Below are positions 41,950-51,103 of a stretch of DNA of 64,000 nucleotides, one piece after another. The position numbers and the translations under genes are program-made. The first letter of the stretch is position 1, and each line of letters opens with the position of its first letter. The stretch spans positions 62,001 to 126,000 of the forward strand of contig JAEWAQ010000005.1 of the NCBI GenBank assembly GCA_023391635.1. The letters run 5' to 3'. Source of the DNA: Bacillota bacterium (GTDB taxonomy: Bacteria; Bacillota; Bacilli; Paenibacillales; Paenibacillaceae). The notes under the pieces were generated by a model. That model was not told the origin of the DNA, ran no database searches, and saw nothing but the letters and a program-made list of their open reading frames with translations.

Positions 41950-42931
41950 AAAAATACTAGTCATCGGCGGAACCGGAACGATCGGGCAGCATTTGGTAAG
42001 AAGGTTGTTGCAAGAACAGCCGACAGTGATCCGAGTATTTAGCCGAGACGAATATAAACAATTTGAGATGCAGCAAAGCTTAAGAGGCCATTCGAACATT
42101 CGTTATTTGATTGGCGATGTTCGAGATGTGGGGCGGCTGATCAGGGCGATGGAAGATATCGACTATGTATTCCATCTGGCCGCTATGAAGCATGTTCCAG
42201 CATGCGAATACAACCCCTTCGAAGCTGTTCAAACGAATGTGATCGGCACGCAGAACGTCATTCAGGCTGCGCTGCAGAGCGGAGTGTCCAAGGTTCTGTT
42301 TACGAGCTCGGATAAGGCCGTTTCGCCAATTAATACTTATGGTGCAACCAAGCTAATGGCAGAACGACTTATTTCAGCGGCTGGTCATCAGAAAGGATCT
42401 AAAGCGACAGTGTTCGCATCGGTCCGATTCGGTAACGTAATGGGTTCGCGAGGATCGGTTATCCCGTTATTTCGGGATCAGATTAGAGAAACTGGACGAA
42501 TCACCGTAACGGATTTGGAAATGACGAGATACATGATGACACCGAATCAAGCAGTCGAATTGCTGGTTGAGGCGAATAAAATATCTGTCGGTGGAGAAAT
42601 ATTTGTCCTCAAGATGCCAGTCGTGCAATTAAAAGATCTGATTCAAATCATGGTAAATCATTATGCCAAGCCTTCTGCTGTAGAGATAGTCCCGATTGGG
42701 CTTCGACCCGGGGAAAAAATGAATGAACAATTGATGACGCAGGATGAGTTCAGCATCGTTCTTGAGACAGAGTACATGTTTATAATTCCTCCTATTTACG
42801 GCAAACAGGATTATAACCAATACTTATCGAAAGACGGGAGTCTTTTGTCAGGCATCATACGATATAATCACAATGAAATTATCGATTTTGATCGCTTGCG
42901 AGACTGGCTGATCACCGAGAATTTGATATAA
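41933..42931 (+). CDS. UDP-sugar 4,6-dehydratase (CapD/PseB-like)
   Basis: This extended short-chain dehydrogenase has 332 residues. It carries the NAD loop IGGTGTIGQHLVRRL, VFSRDEYKQFEMQ, HLAAMKHVPACEYNPFEAV and TSSDKAVSPINTYGATK. The YxxxK active site is YGATK. It should make a 4-keto-6-deoxy sugar from UDP-GlcNAc or a similar substrate; PseB, CapD and FnlA are close relatives and cannot be told apart by eye. The start overlaps maf with GGAGG before the ATG. Confidence 0.8.
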   Translation: MIYTNKKILVIGGTGTIGQHLVRRLLQEQPTVIRVFSRDEYKQFEMQQSLRGHSNIRYLIGDVRDVGRLIRAMEDIDYVFHLAAMKHVPACEYNPFEAVQTNVIGTQNVIQAALQSGVSKVLFTSSDKAVSPINTYGATKLMAERLISAAGHQKGSKATVFASVRFGNVMGSRGSVIPLFRDQIRETGRITVTDLEMTRYMMTPNQAVELLVEANKISVGGEIFVLKMPVVQLKDLIQIMVNHYAKPSAVEIVPIGLRPGEKMNEQLMTQDEFSIVLETEYMFIIPPIYGKQDYNQYLSKDGSLLSGIIRYNHNEIIDFDRLRDWLITENLI

Positions 42932-42982
42932 ATACTTCTGTAGACGCATTACTTTTAAATTCAACACTTGTGAGGGAATAAC

Positions 42983-44032
42983 ATGAATAAGAAAGCGCTT
43001 ATAACCGGAATTACCGGGCAAGATGGTTCATATCTCGCCGAGTTGTTGCTTGACAAGGGATACGAAGTACACGGTATAAAGCGGAGATCTTCCACAATAA
43101 ATACGGAGAGAATCGATCATCTATATCAAGATCCGCACGAACAGGATGTTCGTTTCGTGCTCCATTACGGAGATATGACAGATTCAACGAATCTCATCCG
43201 CATTATTCAAGAAGTACAACCGGATGAAATATATAATCTGGCTGCGCAAAGCCATGTTCAAGTATCATTCGAATCACCTGAATATACGGCGAATTCCGAT
43301 GCTATCGGCACTTTGCGGCTCTTGGAAGCGATACGGATTTTGAAGCTGGAGCGTAAGACCAAATTCTATCAAGCTTCTACAAGCGAATTGTACGGAAAGG
43401 TTCAAGAAATTCCTCAAACAGAGACGACCCCCTTTTATCCGAGGAGTCCGTATGCTGCGGCGAAGTTGTATGCTTATTGGATAACGATTAATTATAGAGA
43501 AGCGTATCAAATGTTCGCGTGTAACGGCATTTTATTTAATCATGAATCTCCTGTTCGCGGTGAAACATTCGTAACCCGCAAAATAACAAGGGCGGTCGCG
43601 CGTATTAAGCACGGTGTCCAGGACAAATTGTACTTGGGCAATTTGAATGCAAAGAGAGATTGGGGACATGCCAGTGATTACGCCGAAGCGATGTGGTTGA
43701 TGTTGCAGCAGCCCACACCTGAAGATTTCGTCATTGCGACAGGTGAAACCCATTCGGTGAGAGAATTCGTAGAGTTGTCTTTTCTTCGCGTCGGAATTCA
43801 AATAGAATGGCAGGGAGAGGGGAGCGGCGAGATTGGCATTGATGCAGCAACCGGTCGAACGCTAGTTTGTATAGACCCTCGATATTTCCGACCTACCGAG
43901 GTTGATTTGTTAATCGGCGACGCTACCAAAGCCAAAGAAAAATTAGGATGGGTTCCTAAAGTCAAATTTCATGAACTTGTTCAACAAATGATCGATAAAG
44001 ATATGCAAATAATGGCAGGTGAGCTGGGTTGA
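42983..44032 (+). CDS. gmd: GDP-mannose 4,6-dehydratase
   Basis: The enzyme of 349 residues converts GDP-mannose to GDP-4-keto-6-deoxymannose, with TGITGQDGSYLAELLLDKGY (NADP loop), GDMTDSTNL, AQSHVQVSFESPEYTANSD and the YPRSPYAAAKLYAYW active site. It is followed by the reductase-epimerase fcl, with a 4-base overlap, and manC supplies GDP-mannose. The product can lead to GDP-fucose or GDP-rhamnose. GAGGGA precedes the ATG. Confidence 0.95.
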   Translation: MNKKALITGITGQDGSYLAELLLDKGYEVHGIKRRSSTINTERIDHLYQDPHEQDVRFVLHYGDMTDSTNLIRIIQEVQPDEIYNLAAQSHVQVSFESPEYTANSDAIGTLRLLEAIRILKLERKTKFYQASTSELYGKVQEIPQTETTPFYPRSPYAAAKLYAYWITINYREAYQMFACNGILFNHESPVRGETFVTRKITRAVARIKHGVQDKLYLGNLNAKRDWGHASDYAEAMWLMLQQPTPEDFVIATGETHSVREFVELSFLRVGIQIEWQGEGSGEIGIDAATGRTLVCIDPRYFRPTEVDLLIGDATKAKEKLGWVPKVKFHELVQQMIDKDMQIMAGELG

Positions 44033-44988
44033 ATAAAAACTCGCGAGTTTTTGTGGCAGGGCATCGTGGGTTAGTTGGCTCTGCGATCCAACGCCGCATG
44101 GAAAAATCGGGATATAGGAATTTGATTACAAGATCGAAAACGGAATTAGATTTGCGGAATGCGGAAGAAGTTTATCGCTTTTTTGAAGATGAGCGCCCTG
44201 ATTATGTTTTTTTGTCGGCGGCGAAAGTTGGCGGCATTTATGCGAACAACACTTATCCCGCCGATTTTATTCGCGATAACCTCGCGATTCAGATGAATGT
44301 AATCCACGCATCGTATTTAAGTAATGTCAGGAAGTTGCTATTCCTGGGAAGTTCGTGTATTTATCCGAAATTAGCTCCCCAACCGATGAAAGAAGATTAT
44401 TTGCTGAGCGGATATCTTGAGCCAACGAACGAATCTTACGCAATCGCCAAAATCGCCGGGATGAAAATGTGCGAAGCTTATAATCGGCAATACGGCACCA
44501 ATTTCTTGTCTGTGATGCCGACGAATATTTACGGGATTAACGACAATTTCGACTTAAACCATTCGCATGTGCTGCCTGCATTGATTCGGAAGTTTCATCA
44601 AGCTAAACAAAATGGCGAACCCCACGTGGAACTGTGGGGAACGGGAACCCCGAGAAGAGAATTTTTATTCGCCGATGATCTGGCTGACGCATCTGTTTTT
44701 TTAATGGAAAACTACGATGTCAATGCCCTTAATGGTTTTGTAAATGTGGGGACAGGAAACGATGTAACGATTTTCGAACTGGCAAACTTGATTAAAGAAA
44801 TTGTCGGATTTGATGGCGACATCATTTATGACCGGAATAAACCAGACGGAACCCCTCGGAAGCTGCTGGATGTATCGAAAATGAATGATTTGGGATGGCG
44901 CGCACAAACCTCATTGCGGGACGGGATTACGATGACTTATCAATGGTTCGGGGAACAAATGCTGAACGGTTCAAAGGTACGGATATGA
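44029..44988 (+). CDS. fcl: GDP-L-fucose synthase
   Basis: The protein of 319 residues has the Fcl/WcaG pattern: VFVAGHRGLVGSAIQRR, AAKVGGIYANNTYPADF, GSSCIYPKLAPQPMKE and SYAIAKIAGMKMCEAYNRQ. It epimerises and reduces the Gmd product to GDP-fucose. The TTG start overlaps the gmd stop by 4 bases; its own stop overlaps manC's ATG. Together with Gmd and ManC it forms a complete GDP-fucose branch from mannose 1-phosphate. Confidence 0.94.
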   Translation: MNKNSRVFVAGHRGLVGSAIQRRMEKSGYRNLITRSKTELDLRNAEEVYRFFEDERPDYVFLSAAKVGGIYANNTYPADFIRDNLAIQMNVIHASYLSNVRKLLFLGSSCIYPKLAPQPMKEDYLLSGYLEPTNESYAIAKIAGMKMCEAYNRQYGTNFLSVMPTNIYGINDNFDLNHSHVLPALIRKFHQAKQNGEPHVELWGTGTPRREFLFADDLADASVFLMENYDVNALNGFVNVGTGNDVTIFELANLIKEIVGFDGDIIYDRNKPDGTPRKLLDVSKMNDLGWRAQTSLRDGITMTYQWFGEQMLNGSKVRI

Positions 44989-46295
44989 AGCTGATCTTAT
45001 TGTCCGGAGGATCCGGTCGAAGGCTCTGGCCCTTATCCAGCGACTATCGTTCCAAGCAATTTTTGAAGGTGTTGGAAAATGATGAGGGCCATTATGAATC
45101 CATGATCCAGCGTGTTTGGAGACAATTAAAAAAGGCAGAGCTTCATAGAGATGCCTACATAGTGGCAAATGCATCTCAAACGGAGATGCTTCAATATCAA
45201 TTGAACGAAGATGTGCCCATCATTGTGGAACCGGCGCGAAAGGACACTTTTCCCGCGATTTCTTTAGCTGTTCTCTATTTGATAGATTGTGTCATGATCG
45301 ACCCTGATGAGACAGTTTGTGTGCTTCCGGTCGATTCCTTTGTCGAGGATGCTTTTTTCCATAATCTGCGGGTGTTGGAACGTGTATTGGAAAACAGAAA
45401 GGTTGAGTTAGCCTTAATGGGCGCAACTCCAACCTATCCTTCCGCGAAGTACGGATACATATTAACCGGTTCCCAAGTTGACCAGTACTACTGGGTTGAA
45501 ACATTTGTGGAAAAACCGACTGAATCGGTTGCAGTGGATTTATTGGAACAGCGGGCTCTTTGGAACTGCGGCATTTTTGCGTTTCGGGGCCGGTTTTTGC
45601 TCGACCATTTAGAGAGCATTCAACTGCCAACAAACTATTATACATTTACAGAAAACTATTTTAAATTAGAAGCAATAAGCTTTGACTATTCAGTGGTAGA
45701 ACATACAAGACATATAGCCGTATTACCCTACAAGGGGGATTGGAAAGATTTGGGGACCTGGAATACGTTAACGGAAGAAATCCGTGAACCGGTCATCGGC
45801 AGAGGATCACTCAGTAAAGATTGTGACAACACTCATGTGGTAAATGAGCTTAATTTGCCGGTTAAGGTGTTGGGCATTTCCAATGCGGTCATAGCTGTCA
45901 GTTCAGATGGAATTCTTGTGACAGATAAGGCTTCCAGTCCGCGGTTGAAAGAGATGTTGATTGATGATAAAGAGCATAGAACGATGTATGAAGAACGCTT
46001 CTGGGGTTGGTATCGCGTGCTTGACGACATCGTAAAGGAAGATCACGAAATCATTACCAGGAAAATTATGATCTATGAAAGCAAGGCATACACGGAGCGA
46101 ATACTTCCAAGTTCCATTGAAGTGATCACGATTATTTCCGGCAAATGTGTCCTCAACTTGGATGGTGTGCAAAGCACACTTGGTTCAGGGGATACTGTGC
46201 GAATCTTCGAAAAGTCAACAAGAATCTTGCAGGCATTAACAGAAACAGAATGTATTCAAGTTCAACATATTCACGCTTTCCAGGTAGTTAAATGA
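44985..46295 (+). CDS. manC: Mannose-1-phosphate guanylyltransferase (ManC-type, with cupin)
   Basis: This protein of 436 residues starts MKLILLSGGSGRRLWPLS, the nucleotide-binding loop of sugar nucleotidylyltransferases, and has FVEKPTESVAVDLL and LWNCGIFAFRG. A C-terminal cupin-type segment (ITIISGKCVLNLDGVQ) is like the second domain of AlgA/ManC. It makes GDP-mannose for gmd. It overlaps fcl by 4 bases. Whether the cupin half is active as a phosphomannose isomerase is not clear. Confidence 0.9.
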   Translation: MKLILLSGGSGRRLWPLSSDYRSKQFLKVLENDEGHYESMIQRVWRQLKKAELHRDAYIVANASQTEMLQYQLNEDVPIIVEPARKDTFPAISLAVLYLIDCVMIDPDETVCVLPVDSFVEDAFFHNLRVLERVLENRKVELALMGATPTYPSAKYGYILTGSQVDQYYWVETFVEKPTESVAVDLLEQRALWNCGIFAFRGRFLLDHLESIQLPTNYYTFTENYFKLEAISFDYSVVEHTRHIAVLPYKGDWKDLGTWNTLTEEIREPVIGRGSLSKDCDNTHVVNELNLPVKVLGISNAVIAVSSDGILVTDKASSPRLKEMLIDDKEHRTMYEERFWGWYRVLDDIVKEDHEIITRKIMIYESKAYTERILPSSIEVITIISGKCVLNLDGVQSTLGSGDTVRIFEKSTRILQALTETECIQVQHIHAFQVVK

Positions 46296-46327
46296 TTTCG
46301 AGCACGTCTGGATTTCCAGGTATTCAT

Positions 46328-46411
46328 ATGATGCTTAAACTAATGATTCCTATTATCAAGTTGGCAGATTTAGCCGATGTAATGATTGAAGAGGTGACGA
46401 AGTCAACATGA
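46328..46411 (+). other. Possible 27-codon leader ORF before the radical SAM gene
   Basis: The frame MMLKLMIPIIKLADLADVMI-, 27 codons, ends with TGA overlapping the next start (ATGA). It has no clear ribosome site and may be a leader, a gene remnant or chance. Confidence 0.25.
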
Positions 46412-48966
46412 TCAATAAATTAGTTAATCAAAAGAAAGTCGTCCTTTTCGGAACCGGCGGCAATGCCCGAATATTCATCGAAAAAAGCGGCATTAAAGTT
46501 GATTATTTCGTCGATAATGACAGCAAAAAGTGGGGACAAGCATTTTATGGTTCGTTCATCGCCAACCCTGAAACATTAAGCAGTGAATCGCCAAATGAGT
46601 TATTTATTGTTGTCGCGAGCATGTATTTTACAGAAATTGCAACTCAGCTTTCTGAGATGGGATTTAAGAACAATGTGCATTTCTTTAATTGTGATTGGTT
46701 GTTAATGAGCTTGGAGATAGCAGGTAATGAAAGTACTGAGAAAATCATTTACCCGAAAGTTATCAATTACCCAATAACGAACAAATGCAATTATAGATGC
46801 GCGATGTGCAATGTGTGGAAACCGGAATATTCAGCGAAACCCGATTTAACCCCCGAGGAAATTAAACGAGTTCTCAGCCAACCTTTATTCAAAGAAGTGG
46901 AGCATGTAGGATTAAGTGGGGGAGAGCCTTTCGTCAGGAAAGATATTGTTGAGGTCGTCACCAGCATTTGCGATGCGGTAAAAAGCTTGAAAAGCTTGTC
47001 CATTATTACGAACGCCAGTATGCAATGGACTCTTGAGCGAGCAATTCAAATCAGTGAGCTATTACAAAAGCGCAATGTGACGTTCTTCGTTCAAGTATCG
47101 GTTGACGGCGTGGGTGAAGTGCATGGAAAGAACCGAGGCGTTGAAGGCGCGTTTCAGAAAACGATGGCCAACGTTTATAAATTGCAGGAAGTCGGATTAT
47201 TAAACGAGATCAGTACCACCATTACAAAACACAATTGTCATTCCTTATGGGATGTGTATCATCTCGCCAGAAGCAATCATATTTACATCCGTTTCAGATT
47301 AGCCACGATGATTGACAGGCTTTACAACCATGATCTGGTACACAACTTTACTTTTACTCCGATGGAAAAGTTGAAAATTATTAAATTTCTTGAGAATATT
47401 ATAGCCGATTATGAACCGAACCGCAGAAAGCAATTCTTCTATCAATCGTTGATTGGACAGCTTCAAGGCGAGAAAAGAAAAGCAGGTTGCGATTATCAAA
47501 CGAGCAAGGGTGTATCTCTTGATCCATACGGCAATTTGCATTTTTGTTTTCCGAGCAGCGGAGTTATTCGGAATATAAGCAATCCGGAAGTGAATTACGA
47601 TATCGATTTATTATCTGACCATATTCATGTTCTAGATAGGGCGTTGAAATCATGTGATAGGTGCACACATGATTATGATGGTCCTATGAATGCAGAATTA
47701 GTAGGTGAAATGTACGGAGCACTATCAAAGGACTTCGACAATAAGTTACAAAACAAGATCACACTGGATTCCGAACTCATTGATTATGATGCAATATCGT
47801 GTGAGAAGGCAATAGAAAAGGTGTCTATCCTTGGATGGTATGGAACCGAAACGCTTGGAGATAAAGCGATACTTGGCGGGATCATTGATAACTTGTTAAC
47901 TGATGGTATTCGATTGGAAGATATTACGCTTATTTCTTTGCATCCGGTGTATTCCCAACTTACTTTGCTGGAGATGGATTTGAATGCCGTACATGTAGCT
48001 GATGCTTACTTGGTCAAGAACGACGAACTGTTTATTGCTTCGCAAGATTTATTTATTTTTGGTGGCGGACCTTTATGCGATGTCGATCCCTTGGTTGATA
48101 TGCTGGAGATTTTCACGAAAGCGAAGAAATTGAGGAAGAACACGATGATCTATGCCTCGGGTATCGGTCCCTTAAAGGAAGAGCGAAATATCAAAGCTTT
48201 GAATAAATTGCTTTATTATACGGATAGGCTTTGTTTCCGGGACGAGCTTTCGCTACAGAAGTATTCACCAGTGTTACCGCAATTAACGGCCAAACAAGAC
48301 ATCCGCGCGTTTATCGATCCGGCAACCCATTATATCATGAACAGGATATGCGGGATTCATTCGAGAATAATACAAGAGGAATATGTAATGTTCTGCTTCA
48401 GGGAATGGCCGTATATGTATGCGGATGGATTAACGGAAGAGGAGTACAAAATTAAAACGGCTGATTTTGAAAAAAAGATGATCGAGCTCATCCGCACTGT
48501 TTCCAGAAGCGGGCGGACTGCTGTATTGTTTCCTATGCATAACTTCCATGTCGGTTACGACGATAGAGAGTATTTCCTGACTGTACTAGAGAAAATGGAT
48601 CAGAGGGACAAGGAACATGTCACAATTATCGGCCATGATTATACTCCGATGGAAGCAATCAACTATTTCAAATATGCGAAATTTGCGGTATGCATGAGAT
48701 TTCACTCAGTTGTCTTCGCGGTAAGCTGCAACACACCGTTTATTGCACTTGATTATCACTATGGCAAAGGCAAGGTTTCAGGGTTTCTCAATAATGTTGG
48801 GTTAGAACAATATGGTTATGAGATGGATGCATTCAGCCAGTTGGATTGCGAAACTCTCTTGCGACAGATGGAAACCGGTCACTACCATTGGGATCAAGTG
48901 AATTCGATCATTGCAAATAAGAATTCGGAAATGTTTAAGTATATGAGTATCCATAACACGGATTGA
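46408..48966 (+). CDS. Trifunctional fusion: shared Rossmann-like domain, radical SAM, polysaccharide pyruvyltransferase
   Basis: The 852 residues contain three parts. Residues about 8-105 are the recurring island domain (VVLFGTGGNARIFIE, then DYFVDNDSKKWG and IVVASMYFTEIATQLSEMG). Residues about 115-420 are a radical SAM domain with CNYRCAMC (CxxxCxxC at 127, 131, 134), GLSGGEP and a later SPASM-like Cys pair. Residues about 455-850 are a polysaccharide pyruvyltransferase (VSILGWYGTETLGDKAILGG), CsaB-like. It would combine sugar-radical chemistry and pyruvylation with the shared domain. Its substrate is unknown. Confidence 0.8.
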   Translation: MINKLVNQKKVVLFGTGGNARIFIEKSGIKVDYFVDNDSKKWGQAFYGSFIANPETLSSESPNELFIVVASMYFTEIATQLSEMGFKNNVHFFNCDWLLMSLEIAGNESTEKIIYPKVINYPITNKCNYRCAMCNVWKPEYSAKPDLTPEEIKRVLSQPLFKEVEHVGLSGGEPFVRKDIVEVVTSICDAVKSLKSLSIITNASMQWTLERAIQISELLQKRNVTFFVQVSVDGVGEVHGKNRGVEGAFQKTMANVYKLQEVGLLNEISTTITKHNCHSLWDVYHLARSNHIYIRFRLATMIDRLYNHDLVHNFTFTPMEKLKIIKFLENIIADYEPNRRKQFFYQSLIGQLQGEKRKAGCDYQTSKGVSLDPYGNLHFCFPSSGVIRNISNPEVNYDIDLLSDHIHVLDRALKSCDRCTHDYDGPMNAELVGEMYGALSKDFDNKLQNKITLDSELIDYDAISCEKAIEKVSILGWYGTETLGDKAILGGIIDNLLTDGIRLEDITLISLHPVYSQLTLLEMDLNAVHVADAYLVKNDELFIASQDLFIFGGGPLCDVDPLVDMLEIFTKAKKLRKNTMIYASGIGPLKEERNIKALNKLLYYTDRLCFRDELSLQKYSPVLPQLTAKQDIRAFIDPATHYIMNRICGIHSRIIQEEYVMFCFREWPYMYADGLTEEEYKIKTADFEKKMIELIRTVSRSGRTAVLFPMHNFHVGYDDREYFLTVLEKMDQRDKEHVTIIGHDYTPMEAINYFKYAKFAVCMRFHSVVFAVSCNTPFIALDYHYGKGKVSGFLNNVGLEQYGYEMDAFSQLDCETLLRQMETGHYHWDQVNSIIANKNSEMFKYMSIHNTD

Positions 48967-48979
48967 GGTGGGGACCGCT

Positions 48980-50077
48980 GTGGTGTATATGAGCAGGTTA
49001 TTATCACAAAAGTCCAAATTGATCCTATTTGGGAGCGGTAGTGCTGCCAGAACGTTCCTTAACGATTTCACTATGGTGGATAAAGTCGCTTATGTTGTAG
49101 ATAACAATGAAGACAAATGGGGTCTTTTATTTGAAGGGTTCAATATTGAAAGTCCGCAGAAATTACTCTTGGAGAACAAAAAAGATATCCTTATCGTAAT
49201 CACGAGTTCATTCTATAAGGATATCGCACGGCAATTAGAAGGAATGGGATTTAAGCGCAAAATGAACTTTATTAACGTTTTTCCCGTGGAATCAGGCGGT
49301 AATAAGGCGTATTGGAATAAAACGATAAACTTCCTGCACAAGATAATTTGTGGAATACATCCGTATAATACGATGTTTAGTTTCAACTATCATAATGTAA
49401 GCAGAATCATTAAAGACATCAAAGAAAGCGCCCATTTATTTAAAGGTGTTCTGGTTGATATCGGGGCGGGGCGTAGCCCCTACTATAATCTCTTTAGTGT
49501 AGATCAATATATTGCTGTCGATTTGCCGGGCTCTTTGCCTCAAGGGGAGCAAAGGAATATTACGCAAATGGTTGGCAATGTGCTGGAACTGCCCTTGAAC
49601 GATTCCTCGTGTGACTGTGCTGTTTCAATGCAAGTATTGGAACATGTCCCCGATACGGATAAGGCGCTTAAGGAAATATACCGCATCATGAAAGAAAATG
49701 GCACCGTGTTAATATCTGTTCCGCATATATCCCCTATTCATTTGGAGCCGCACGATTACTATCGGTTTACCCCGATTGGCATGGCTCATCTGCTCAAGAA
49801 GAACGGTTTCTCAATTGTAACGGTTAAACAGCAGGGAGGACTTTTTGCAAGCTTGGCGCTGACCTTTAATATGGATATCGTTATTTCTAGGTATAACGAA
49901 GGTCAGTATACTTTTAGGCCTATTGTTTCGAGGATGGTATACCTATCACCTTTGATAGGTATAGTAAATATTCTCGCACTTTTTTTCGATAAGGTATATA
50001 AAAGCTATAGAAGCCCAACAAACATTTTCATCATTGCTCGAAAAGATAGTATTGATAGTATTCAAAAAGGGAGATGA
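48980..50077 (+). CDS. SAM-dependent methyltransferase with N-terminal shared domain
   Basis: Residues about 12-105 are the island domain (LILFGSGSAARTFLND, then DNNEDKWG and VITSSFYKDIARQLEGMGF). The rest is a class I methyltransferase (VLVDIGAGRSPYYNL, then AVSMQVLEHVPDTDKALKEI and GTVLISVPH) with a C-terminal hydrophobic stretch. GTG 48980 (after GAGGTGGGG) is preferred over GTG 48968. It would methylate a sugar or glycan intermediate. It follows the radical SAM gene by 13 bases. Confidence 0.8.
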   Translation: MVYMSRLLSQKSKLILFGSGSAARTFLNDFTMVDKVAYVVDNNEDKWGLLFEGFNIESPQKLLLENKKDILIVITSSFYKDIARQLEGMGFKRKMNFINVFPVESGGNKAYWNKTINFLHKIICGIHPYNTMFSFNYHNVSRIIKDIKESAHLFKGVLVDIGAGRSPYYNLFSVDQYIAVDLPGSLPQGEQRNITQMVGNVLELPLNDSSCDCAVSMQVLEHVPDTDKALKEIYRIMKENGTVLISVPHISPIHLEPHDYYRFTPIGMAHLLKKNGFSIVTVKQQGGLFASLALTFNMDIVISRYNEGQYTFRPIVSRMVYLSPLIGIVNILALFFDKVYKSYRSPTNIFIIARKDSIDSIQKGR

Positions 50078-50083
50078 TTTTTA

Positions 50084-51103
50084 ATGGTGCTGAGAGTAGA
50101 GGATGTTTTAAATAAGAAGATTATAGTTTTTGGGAGAGGTACAATCCAAGAGCATTTGGAATCTGTATTTTCTAATTTAGACATTCAATATTATGTAGAT
50201 AACGATGTGCGTAAACAAGGGACTAAATATAAAAATAAGGAAGTAAAAAAACCAGAAAATATTATGCTACAAGATTTGAACGATACTTCGATTCTTATTT
50301 GCAGTTTGAGTTACCAGGAAATATCCATGCAGTTAAATCAAATGGGATTGAAAGAAAATATCCACTACATTGATGCACTAGAACTTCTCCCAGGTTCAAG
50401 TGTAAGAAAGTTTCTTATGATTGATGATGATATGGAGAACGAATTTATCGATATATATACGAGGTGTAGAAAATATTCATTTACATCTATACAACGAATG
50501 TATGCCTTGTATAAAGCAGTAGAGTATGTTTTCAAAAATAAAATTCGAGGAGATATTGTCGAATGCGGTGTATGGAAAGGGGGGAGTGCGATGCTGTGTG
50601 CCTTAGCCTTACAACAATGGGGTGATACAGATAGAAATATTTACTTATATGATACATATACCGGAATGTCTGAGCCAACTGAAAATGATGTTGACTTTAA
50701 AAATAATTTTGCAATAGACAAATGGGGGAAATTACAAAAAAACGGTACTTTAGTTGATTGGTGTCTATCCCCGGTGGATGAGGTAAGGAAAAATTTATAT
50801 TTAACGGGTTATCCCCCAAATCGTATTGTTTTTATCGAAGGAAAAGTGGAAGATACCATTCCCCATACAACTCCTGAACAAATATCAATTCTTCGTTTAG
50901 ATACTGATTGGTATGAGTCGACAAAACATGAACTCCAATATCTTTTCCCGCTATTATCCGATAAGGGAATAATCATTATAGATGATTATGGCCACTGGCA
51001 GGGTGCTAAGCTAGCAGTTGACGAGTATTTCATCCAAAATGATATCAATATTTTATTAAACAAGATAGATTATTCGGGAAGAATAGGATTGAAAATCTTA
51101 TGA
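50084..51103 (+). CDS. TylF/macrocin-type O-methyltransferase with N-terminal shared domain
   Basis: Residues about 11-100 are the island domain (IIVFGRGTIQEHLESVF, then YYVDNDVRKQG and ILICSLSYQEISMQLNQMG). From about residue 140 it is TylF-like: VECGVWKGGSAMLCALALQQ, ILRLDTDWYESTKHELQYLF and IIIDDYGHWQGAKLAVDEY. TylF enzymes O-methylate deoxysugars. This is one of the most A+T-rich genes in the window. It overlaps the next gene by 4 bases. Confidence 0.82.
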   Translation: MVLRVEDVLNKKIIVFGRGTIQEHLESVFSNLDIQYYVDNDVRKQGTKYKNKEVKKPENIMLQDLNDTSILICSLSYQEISMQLNQMGLKENIHYIDALELLPGSSVRKFLMIDDDMENEFIDIYTRCRKYSFTSIQRMYALYKAVEYVFKNKIRGDIVECGVWKGGSAMLCALALQQWGDTDRNIYLYDTYTGMSEPTENDVDFKNNFAIDKWGKLQKNGTLVDWCLSPVDEVRKNLYLTGYPPNRIVFIEGKVEDTIPHTTPEQISILRLDTDWYESTKHELQYLFPLLSDKGIIIIDDYGHWQGAKLAVDEYFIQNDINILLNKIDYSGRIGLKIL

